Origin: Deltaproteobacteria bacterium
GTDB lineage: Bacteria > Desulfobacterota > Dissulfuribacteria > Dissulfuribacterales > QOAL01
Direction: 5' to 3'
DNA length: 35,091 nucleotides
Assembly: GCA_027003115.1 (NCBI GenBank)
Contig: JALWYS010000196.1
Location: 1 to 35,091 of the forward strand
Shown piece by piece: positions 29,466-35,091 of this stretch (the first letter of the stretch is position 1; the number at the start of each line of letters is the position of its first letter). The translations under genes were made by a program, and so were the position numbers. A model generated the notes under the pieces. That model was not told where the DNA came from. It was given only the letters and a program-made list of their open reading frames with translations, and searched no databases.

Positions 29466-31495
29466 ATCTCTTCCTCTTTTATCTTATATTGGGCTATTTT
29501 TCTTCTTAGGGTATCCTTTGAGATACCAAGCTCCCTGCAGGTAGCCATCTTCTTGCCCTGGTTTTTTCTGAGAGCGTTAACGATGGCGATCCTTTCTATT
29601 TCCTTCAGGGACATAGGCCGGTTGAAGGGGAGTATTTCAGGAGAGGAAAGGTTTTCTCCGTCCTTGGAAAATTGCTCCGGAAGGTGCTCTGGCATTATAA
29701 GTCCGCCGTGACAAAGGATAAAGGCGTATTCTATTATGTTTTCCAGCTCCCTTATGTTTCCCGGATAGTCGTATTTCATAAGAAGATCCAGGGCCTCATC
29801 CGATATACCTGAAACATCCTTTCCTTTTTCCACGTTGAATTTCTGTATGAAGTGCTCCACCAAAAGGGGTATGTCAACAATGCGTTCTCTTAGTGGCGGC
29901 AGGACTATTTTTACAACATTGAGCCTGTAATAGAGGTCTTCCCTGAACTTTTCCTCCCTTACTAGGGTCAGAAGGTCCTTGTTTGTTGCAGCAATTATCC
30001 TCACGTCTGCCTTGACAGGCCGGTTGGAGCCAAGGGGTTCATATACCTTGCTTTGGATCACCCTTAGCAGCTTTACCTGGAGGGCAGGCGAGATATCCCC
30101 TATTTCGTCAAGGAAAAGGGTACCCTTTTCCGCTGCTGCGAAGCGTCCTTCCTTGTCTTGCTTTGCATCGGTAAAGGCTCCCTTCTTGTAACCAAAAAGC
30201 TCCGATTCTAAAAGGGTGTCAGGTAGGGCACCGCAGTTTACCGCCACGAAGGGTCCGCGTCTTCTCTTGCTGAAGTTGTGAAGCGCCCTTGCAATGAGTT
30301 CCTTGCCAGTTCCGCTTTCTCCCAAGACAAGGACATTGCTCTCGCTCATTGCAATTTCAGGCAGGATGTCAAATATTTTCTGCATCTGTGGGCTCTTGCT
30401 GATGATGTCGCCCAGAGTGTAACGACCAGTAAGGCGTTTTCTAAGCTGGTCGATCTCACGAAGGTCTCTGAAGGTCTCAACACCTCCGATTATGTTACCA
30501 TCGTGGTCGAGAAGTGGGGCCGTGCTTATGCTTATTGGCACAGATTCGCCATTTACCCGTTTTATGGTAACGCGCTTGTTTGCAACGCGTTTTCCCATCC
30601 TGATGCTCATGGCCATGGCGCACGCTTCACCGCAAAGGCTTGACTGGAAAACTTCCCTACAGGGTCGACCCAATGCATTTCCAACCGATACCCCTGTAAT
30701 TTCTTCAGCTGCACGGTTAAAAGAGTTGATCCTCCAGTGTCTGTCAACTGTGAATACACCGTCTCCAATAGAGTCCAGTATGATTTCGTGCTCAACCTGA
30801 TCCGTAATGTCTCTAAAAACCTCTATACCACCTTTAACTTCACCAGTGATATCTATAAAAGGCGAGGCGCTAATTGAGATGGGGATGGTGTGGCCTGATT
30901 TAGTCTTTACAAATACCCTTTGTCCAGTAAACGGACGCTTCTCTTTGATGGCCCTGGCAAGTATGCAGTCTGTAGAGCAAATCGCACTCTTGAATATGTC
31001 GCTACATGCCTTGCCTATAACCTCCTTCTTGCGCCAGCCGGTGATGCGTTGGGCGGCCTTGTTAAATTCAATGATTTTCCAGTCCCTATTGATGATGAAA
31101 AGTCCGTCTCCAATGTTATCCAGTATTGGTGCACCTACATAGTCTTCACCCTCGAATCGGACAGATATTGCAATCCAGTCTCTTTCTCCCTGTTCGTTAT
31201 TGCTCATAAGTGCCGTAACAATAGCTGTTTTGAACGGGCCTTTTTTGAGAAGAAAGCGATAATTGAAAAGACTTTGCCCTTTTTCTAAAATGGGGATGAG
31301 TTCCACCAGGGGAGAAAGTATTGTGCCCTTGAGCAGACTTTTAAAGGCTTGGCCTGTTACATGGTCTGGATTTATTGGAAGAATCTCGTGAAGGGGCCCG
31401 CTGACCTTTTGGATGCGCCAATCACCATCAAGAAGAAGGGTGAATTGTTTTATGTTGGTAGTTCGAATGGGCGTAATTATCTGCGTTCCGGGCAT
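29456..31495 (-). CDS. Sigma-54-dependent transcriptional activator with three PAS-like domains
   Basis: 679-aa enhancer-binding protein. Residues 1 to about 115 form a PAS-like domain; two clear PAS domains follow at about 118-230 (LDNIGDGLFIINRDWKIIEF) and 236-344 (LDSIGDGVFTVDRHWRINSF). The AAA+ module has Walker A GESGTGKE (392-399), the sigma-54 loop as GAFTDA (439-444), Walker B GTLFLDEIGDI and the R-finger region FREDLYYRLNVV. The C-terminal Fis-type helix-turn-helix is ATCRELGISKDTLRRKIAQY. Both PAS domains carry C-x8-C-x3-C with identical spacing (C164/173/177 and C279/288/292), pointing to redox or metal sensing. The GAFTDA form is a known variant. The ATG at 31495 has a weak ribosome site. 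Targets may include the nearby cytochrome gene; no -24/-12 site was located. Confidence 0.93.
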   Translation of the reverse strand: MPGTQIITPIRTTNIKQFTLLLDGDWRIQKVSGPLHEILPINPDHVTGQAFKSLLKGTILSPLVELIPILEKGQSLFNYRFLLKKGPFKTAIVTALMSNNEQGERDWIAISVRFEGEDYVGAPILDNIGDGLFIINRDWKIIEFNKAAQRITGWRKKEVIGKACSDIFKSAICSTDCILARAIKEKRPFTGQRVFVKTKSGHTIPISISASPFIDITGEVKGGIEVFRDITDQVEHEIILDSIGDGVFTVDRHWRINSFNRAAEEITGVSVGNALGRPCREVFQSSLCGEACAMAMSIRMGKRVANKRVTIKRVNGESVPISISTAPLLDHDGNIIGGVETFRDLREIDQLRKRLTGRYTLGDIISKSPQMQKIFDILPEIAMSESNVLVLGESGTGKELIARALHNFSKRRRGPFVAVNCGALPDTLLESELFGYKKGAFTDAKQDKEGRFAAAEKGTLFLDEIGDISPALQVKLLRVIQSKVYEPLGSNRPVKADVRIIAATNKDLLTLVREEKFREDLYYRLNVVKIVLPPLRERIVDIPLLVEHFIQKFNVEKGKDVSGISDEALDLLMKYDYPGNIRELENIIEYAFILCHGGLIMPEHLPEQFSKDGENLSSPEILPFNRPMSLKEIERIAIVNALRKNQGKKMATCRELGISKDTLRRKIAQYKIKEEEIAA

Positions 31496-31526
31496 AATTC
31501 TTTAACATTTAAATTTACAAGTTTCT

Positions 31527-32267
31527 TTAAATATAATTGCCAGAGGGCGAAATGCCAAGGGAAGAAAACTGGAGAAGGGACTCCAAGATGTGGGAGAGGA
31601 TGTGCTGATCCGGACAAAGGGCCCTGATTTTGACCTGGTCGAACAGAACCGACTTGATGCCTACTTGTAGGCCCTTTACACCTTGACCGTAATCAAAATC
31701 GACCCGTACAAAATATGTCCTGACTCCTGGAAGGAGGCTTGATTCGTCAATCCAGAAGTTTGAGCAAAATCCTGAAAGGCTGTCCATAGTCTGGGCCAAT
31801 ATCTCATCCTTGTCTCCAAGAAGATCCATTTCATTCTCCAAGCCCTCAAACCTCTTTTCAGCCTCCTGCTCAAGTTGACTTCCATAGATCAATCTTCTGT
31901 CATAGTTCCAGTTTATCCATTCGTAGAGTCTAAGGAGCAAGACAGCAGCCGTAAAGGCTGGATCCTCCACCCTCTGGCTGGGTGTCCCTTCAGAAAGAAT
32001 CTCAGAAAGGACTGTAAGCCAGTTTGCAACCGTATCTGGCAACCTGTCCTTAAGGGCTTCTTCATGGTCAGGAGAGCTGAGGTTTTCGATACCCTCTTCC
32101 CTGCACAATCTGGCAAAAGATTTCACAAAAAGGGATTTAAGCTGATCCCTGATGGCGAAGGTGCCAGGAACGGATTGGCTCAAGACGTCCGAAAGGGCCT
32201 CTTTCAGGGGCCTGTCCTCCGGTCTAGCGAGAAGATCAATCTTTTTTTTGAAAACGGTTATTTCCAT
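31527..32267 (-). CDS. Hypothetical protein
   Basis: 246 aa, mostly helical in look, with no signal peptide and no membrane segment. Segments: EITVFKKKIDLLARPEDRPLKEAL, LFVKSFARLCREEGIENLSSP, and YGSQLEQEAEKRFEGLENEMDLLGDKDEI, then a beta-rich end (TYFVRVDFDYGQGVKGLQVGIK). I do not recognise a family. It sits between the cytochrome c3 gene and the sigma-54 activator. Its ATG at 32267 is only 8 bp beyond the T-run of the cytochrome terminator and has no Shine-Dalgarno, so translation and transcription signals are unusual. Perhaps an accessory protein to one of the neighbours; not assignable from sequence. Confidence 0.75.
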   Translation of the reverse strand: MEITVFKKKIDLLARPEDRPLKEALSDVLSQSVPGTFAIRDQLKSLFVKSFARLCREEGIENLSSPDHEEALKDRLPDTVANWLTVLSEILSEGTPSQRVEDPAFTAAVLLLRLYEWINWNYDRRLIYGSQLEQEAEKRFEGLENEMDLLGDKDEILAQTMDSLSGFCSNFWIDESSLLPGVRTYFVRVDFDYGQGVKGLQVGIKSVLFDQVKIRALCPDQHILSHILESLLQFSSLGISPSGNYI

Positions 32268-32275
32268 GGGTCATC

Positions 32276-32309
32276 AAAAAAAAAGGCCTGCCGCAAAAGG
32301 GCAGACCTT
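32276..32309 (-). terminator. Rho-independent terminator after the cytochrome c3 gene
   Basis: AAGG and CTGCC pair with CCTT and GGCAG across one mismatch, with a 7-base loop; on the minus strand a run of TTTTTTTTT follows. The run ends 8 bp before the next gene's ATG (32267). Confidence 0.85.
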
Positions 32310-32332
32310 AAAATAATCATATCTACAAAACC

Positions 32333-32698
32333 CTATTTTTTGTGGCAGCCGCCACACTTGGTTGGAGCACCCTCTGCCTTATGTTCCTTGTGGCAGTCGC
32401 GGCAATTCTTGTGCATGGCCTTCATTACGCTGTTGAGCTTTTTGTTGGAAAAATCCTTGTTATGGCATTTGTCGCAGGTCTCGATCTTCATACCAGCCTT
32501 GTATTCGGAATGGTTGGGGCCATGGTGGCACTCACCACACTTGGCTTTTGCCTGGTGTTTGTGGTGATTAAATGTAACATCCCCCTTTTTTGCCTTGAGG
32601 GTTATTACCTCTGGTCCTTCTCCAGCCACTGCTATACCAGCAACAGCTATGCCGAAAAGCAGGGCAAACAACACTGACATCATCTTGGTAGCACGCAT
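32333..32698 (-). CDS. Class III (c3-type) tetraheme cytochrome c
   Basis: 121-aa periplasmic cytochrome. The signal peptide is residues 1 to about 26 (MMSVLFALLFGIAVAGIAVAG). Four heme motifs are present: CGECH (54-58), CDKCH (75-79), CRDCH (99-103) and CGGCH (115-119), with histidines in FNHHKHQ serving as distal ligands. Size and layout are those of c3, the low-potential electron carrier linked to hydrogenases and membrane complexes in sulfur-reducing anaerobes. AGGAGG precedes the ATG at 32698. A sigma-70 promoter (32754-32782) and the TGAAT palindrome (32725-32738) lie upstream. It is probably expressed alone, ending at the terminator at 32276. Confidence 0.95.
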   Translation of the reverse strand: MRATKMMSVLFALLFGIAVAGIAVAGEGPEVITLKAKKGDVTFNHHKHQAKAKCGECHHGPNHSEYKAGMKIETCDKCHNKDFSNKKLNSVMKAMHKNCRDCHKEHKAEGAPTKCGGCHKK

Positions 32699-32724
32699 AA
32701 CTTTCTCCTCCTTTCTTTATTTTG

Positions 32725-32738
32725 TGAATATTGATTCA
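32725..32738. promoter_or_regulatory. Palindromic operator candidate TGAAT-N4-ATTCA (site 3, cytochrome c3 leader)
   Basis: TGAATATTGATTCA, the third occurrence of the ten fixed bases in this window. Here it lies 15 bp past the -10 hexamer, within the leader just downstream of the expected start, where a bound repressor would block the polymerase. Confidence 0.58.
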
Positions 32739-32753
32739 TTTCCAGTTTCTGTT

Positions 32754-32782
32754 TTTTTAATGGAGCAAGGTGGATTTGTCAA
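32754..32782 (-). promoter_or_regulatory. Sigma-70 promoter of the cytochrome c3 gene
   Basis: On the minus strand TTGACA (32777-32782) and TAAAAA (32754-32759) are separated by 17 bp. Expected start near 32747, leader about 50 bases. Confidence 0.6.
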
Positions 32783-33112
32783 TAAATTATTCACAAGATC
32801 AAGGCGCAGACGAGTCATGGTGAATTAAAAGGCAAGCCATGGAATTGTTTATTTGTATGAACTTCATTGATATTACAGACCTGTAATACCAGGATCGCTT
32901 AGGATCGTCGGTAAATAAGAGGCTGGCCGAAAAACGTGCCTTTTGGATTTCAGCTCCAATATTTGGATGTATGGGATTTTGGTACTGTCTGTGCAGTTCC
33001 ATGGGGCGGAAACGGATCCATCGCAGGTGATTCTGCCCCAAGGCCGTATTACAAGATGGATCAGGGGCCGATTATTGACACGGCCCCTGAAGTTGGTTTG
33101 TGCTCTGCCGGA
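32783..33112. other. Stretch without a convincing gene
   Basis: 330 bp between the cytochrome c3 promoter and the secreted-protein gene. Several open frames cross it, but none has a good start, a familiar protein text or a ribosome site. The only structure noted is the hairpin at 33063-33088. Nothing else is supportable. Confidence 0.6.
33063..33088. other. GC-rich hairpin downstream of the NPQPEPPGK protein gene
   Basis: AGGGGCCG pairs perfectly with CGGCCCCT around a 10-base loop, about 25 bp after the minus-strand stop at 33113. There is no T-run, so it may protect mRNA ends or support a non-canonical terminator. Confidence 0.45.
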
Positions 33113-33733
33113 TCAATGCTTCATCTCTTTGCCAGGTGGTTCCGGCTGAGGATTGATCATTCCATGTTTGCCAGGCGGCTCGGGTTGGGGATTGATCATC
33201 CTGGATGAGCCTGGAACAGGGCCGCTGCTTCCTTTTTGAAGGCCAGTGTTTCTCTTTCCTACAGCGTTAAGCCGGGCTTTTCCGCATGTGGGTCTTAGCA
33301 TTTTTGTCCACGTCTTTTTGTCCCCGTTAAATAGGGTAAGGCTCACCTTCATATTGGTCTCTTTGGCAATGGGCTTTGCCTCGATGTAGGTTGCAGTTCC
33401 GTTTTTGGCGCACAGCCGCCTCCCTGGATCTATAATGGAAAGGCTTACTGGCGTGTCCTGGCCGACCTGGAGGGTGCTGTTGCGGTGCTGCTCTTTTGTC
33501 AGAACGCTTCCCTTGTTCTGCAGTTCAAGCCTTAATTGGCAGTTTCCGGTCAAATCAAATCTTACAACCTCTATGTCAAACGTCTTCTTCTCCACCGCCA
33601 CTGCGTGATGTAGATTGATTACTCCGCGGTTGGTAGCGCCTGCCGGCGCATTTGCCTGGGACGTAGCGGCACACATCAGAAAAAACATGACACCAATGAC
33701 CGCTGTTTCAAGTGTTCTTTGTCTGCTCTTCAT
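33113..33733 (-). CDS. Secreted protein with tandem MINPQPEPPGK C-terminal motif
   Basis: 206 aa. Signal peptide at residues 1-27 (VIGVMFFLMCAATSQANA). The body has beta-rich text (FDIEVVRFDLTGNCQLRLEL, TPVSLSIIDPGRRLCA, KVSLTLFNGDKKTW) and three cysteines, one pair possibly forming a disulfide. The C-terminus holds two copies of MINPQPEPPGK, separated by two residues, then EMKH. AGGAGG precedes the ATG. Two other small secreted genes lie upstream on the same strand. Export and extracytoplasmic function are supported; the role is unknown. Confidence 0.82.
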   Translation of the reverse strand: MKSRQRTLETAVIGVMFFLMCAATSQANAPAGATNRGVINLHHAVAVEKKTFDIEVVRFDLTGNCQLRLELQNKGSVLTKEQHRNSTLQVGQDTPVSLSIIDPGRRLCAKNGTATYIEAKPIAKETNMKVSLTLFNGDKKTWTKMLRPTCGKARLNAVGKRNTGLQKGSSGPVPGSSRMINPQPEPPGKHGMINPQPEPPGKEMKH

Positions 33734-33826
33734 TTATCCTCCTCTCGTTTGTTTTTTTCCGCCATGGCGGAAATGTAGTATGGAAATAGCCCTTTGGGCG
33801 AGTGGTTTCGCCCGGGATGATCCTGA

Positions 33827-34369
33827 CTACTTAGGACTGACCTCCGAGGCGGCCGGTTTTGTGCCGACCTTTTTCTTTAGTATTTCAGGGTGAGCAGTAA
33901 AGTCAGGAAAATAGGCAACCGCCGTGTTGTTTCTCTTGTTTTTCTCCCTTCCGCTGTAAACCGCCGTGATACGAAAGCCGACCTTGTCTTTCTTGTCAGC
34001 ACACCAGGCGTTTTCATAAATAGGAGAGGGAGACTGCCTGTAGCTTTTGCCAGGAGCCAGTGTGTGATGGCTGCTGCCTCCCATATACTCCCAGGGCCTG
34101 CCCTGTGTTTTCCAGTATTCCTTGATCTCAAAATTCCTGGCCGTTGCCTGGCCTTTGTTGGTTATGGTGTATTCCGGCCTTACGCTAAAGCAGTGGACCC
34201 CTTTGCCGCTTACGAATTTCTTGGTCACAAGCTTCAGCTTCACGGCAAGATCTGGCAGCAGAAGAGTTGCTGTGGGACGCGGCTGCCCGGCCAGTAAGGG
34301 CTGCACGCAAAGGAAACAGGCGCACATTATGAAAAGCGCTAGTAACTTGGATTTTCTTGATTTTTTCAT
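33827..34369 (-). CDS. Secreted CARDB-like (Ig-fold) protein, copy B
   Basis: 180 aa after choosing the ATG at 34369, with AAAGGAG about six bases upstream, over the longer frame. Signal peptide: KLLALFIMCACFLCVQPLLA. The mature protein begins with LLLPDLAVKLKLVTKK and continues CFSVRPEYTITNKGQATARN, then NKRNNTAVAYFP, the pattern of CARDB/Ig-like extracellular domains (polar repeat, N-K-G turn, R-N-N). It has two cysteines in the mature part (HCFS and AWCAD). It is paralogous to the gene at 34430: both have LPDL, a Cys, a TNKG/LNKG turn and an RNN/HNN motif. Likely a structural or binding protein outside the cell. Confidence 0.83.
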   Translation of the reverse strand: MKKSRKSKLLALFIMCACFLCVQPLLAGQPRPTATLLLPDLAVKLKLVTKKFVSGKGVHCFSVRPEYTITNKGQATARNFEIKEYWKTQGRPWEYMGGSSHHTLAPGKSYRQSPSPIYENAWCADKKDKVGFRITAVYSGREKNKRNNTAVAYFPDFTAHPEILKKKVGTKPAASEVSPK

Positions 34370-34429
34370 GACTTCTCCTTTATATCTTGTTTTTGCCATT
34401 TGGATTTCGAATATGTCTTTGCCAATTTA

Positions 34430-34987
34430 TTAGTGCACGATAGGGCCGTGATACCAATGGATGTCGATCCGTTTTTGGTCTAAGTTGTTGTGTTCATTCG
34501 ATTCTTTCAGGCTGTACCGGCTGTCAGCAAGCACCTGGATTATAACCACCTTGTTTTCCTTTTGGAACCTGTTCACGCAGCAGTGGATCTTCCACTGCTG
34601 ATCCGGCCCCCACTGCTTTGTTGAAACGGGATTGAGCGTTACCGGAGGTGATTCCCACGTAATCTCTTCTCCTCCGAATCCAAAAACTTTACCTCTCAGT
34701 TTTACACGGAATTTGTTCGCAGGGACCGCGCCTTTATTTAGCACTGAAAAAGACGGCTGGATTGTGTAGCAGGTGTTCCCCTGGCCATCAGTGCCTGTCT
34801 TAGAGATCGTTACATCGAGATGAGGCGTCAAGTCAGGCAGAAACGGTATCGTAATATGCTTCTGTACATGCTTTTTGGGTTCCTTGGCAGCTTGGTGACT
34901 CCCTGGTAGCGGCTGGCCTGCCCATGCGGACGCAGTCAACAGGGAAAAAATAATGGCTGTAAATAAAAGATTCATTCTAGGCTTCAT
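34430..34987 (-). CDS. Secreted CARDB-like (Ig-fold) protein, copy A
   Basis: 185 aa. Signal peptide LLFTAIIFSLLTASAWA, cleaved before GQPLPG. The mature domain has FLPDLTPHLDVTISKTG, CYTIQPSFSVLNKGAVPANK and NEHNNLDQKRIDIHW, matching CARDB-like Ig folds and the downstream paralogue. Cysteines in NTCYTI and the pair HCCVN may form disulfides. AAAGGAGG precedes the ATG. It is first of three small secreted-protein genes on the minus strand and probably leads the operon; its promoter region is in the last 104 bp of the window, where I see only an AT-rich TTATAA-like element and no clear operator. Confidence 0.84.
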   Translation of the reverse strand: MKPRMNLLFTAIIFSLLTASAWAGQPLPGSHQAAKEPKKHVQKHITIPFLPDLTPHLDVTISKTGTDGQGNTCYTIQPSFSVLNKGAVPANKFRVKLRGKVFGFGGEEITWESPPVTLNPVSTKQWGPDQQWKIHCCVNRFQKENKVVIIQVLADSRYSLKESNEHNNLDQKRIDIHWYHGPIVH

Positions 34988-35091
34988 TTCGTTTCCTCCT
35001 TTCCATCTGGCTGTACATTGTCTGGGCCAGAAGGGTCATTTTTATAGTGTTATAAGGCCGGGAGAATATTGCTAAAAAACAGCGCCTCGGG

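Noticed and set aside
32799-33041. 80-codon open frame on the minus strand
   Set aside because: No ribosome site, no recognisable protein text, and it overlaps the cytochrome c3 promoter and other open frames of the same quality.
1-35091. CRISPR array, tRNA, rRNA, insertion sequences or phage genes
   Set aside because: No regularly spaced direct repeats, cloverleaf, transposase, integrase or target-site duplications were found on reading both strands.

Overview
The window looks like a chromosomal segment of an anaerobic, deltaproteobacterial-type (Desulfobacterota-like) bacterium. The signs are a periplasmic tetraheme cytochrome c3-type protein, a triheme c7-type cytochrome beside a Tat-exported four-cluster ferredoxin, an NrfD/PsrC-family membrane quinone subunit, a three-PAS sigma-54 activator, and a probable selenoprotein. 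The lineage is inferred from gene content only. No rRNA, tRNA, insertion sequence, phage gene or CRISPR array is visible.

Layout. (1) 1-383 is the 3' end of a subtilase on +. (2) 386-8887 on - is a tightly packed housekeeping run, transcribed proA > nadD-rsfS fusion > gpmI > oligopeptide-type ABC ATPase > lon > M20 peptidase, with overlaps or 1-bp gaps throughout. (3) 8907-13713 on - holds two Hsp20 genes, an inositol-3-phosphate synthase with a small zinc-ribbon gene, a parvulin foldase, a left-handed beta-helix protein and a small conserved hypothetical. (4) 13838-15445 on + is a redox locus: ferredoxin, triheme cytochrome, then a 52-codon membrane peptide with an in-frame UGA and an fdhF-like SECIS hairpin. 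(5) 15476-22149 on - carries a prenyltransferase-fold protein, a GNAT and malQ, then the CIRCE-controlled hrcA-grpE-dnaK operon without dnaJ. (6) 22177-25429 on + has an outer-membrane protein, trpB2 and aat; aat runs into the convergent aspartate aminotransferase. (7) 25392-27529 on - has that aminotransferase and truA. (8) 27624-29435 on + has the NrfD-like gene behind a 24-bp perfect palindrome, then a MerR regulator. (9) 29456-34987 on - has the sigma-54 regulator, a hypothetical gene, the cytochrome c3 gene and three small secreted proteins, two of them paralogous CARDB-like proteins.

Working together. Protein quality control is dense: Lon, two Hsp20s, HrcA-GrpE-DnaK, a parvulin, Aat and peptidases. 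Respiratory parts are split over three places: ferredoxin/cytochrome, NrfD subunit, cytochrome c3. A shared 14-bp palindrome, TGAAT-N4-ATTCA, lies upstream of the ferredoxin, outer-membrane protein and cytochrome c3 genes and suggests one regulator for cell-envelope and electron-transfer genes.

The observations most worth following are the probable new small selenoprotein (15252-15410), the three-site palindrome regulon, the palindromic operator before the NrfD gene, and terminators that sit directly against the next gene's start codon.
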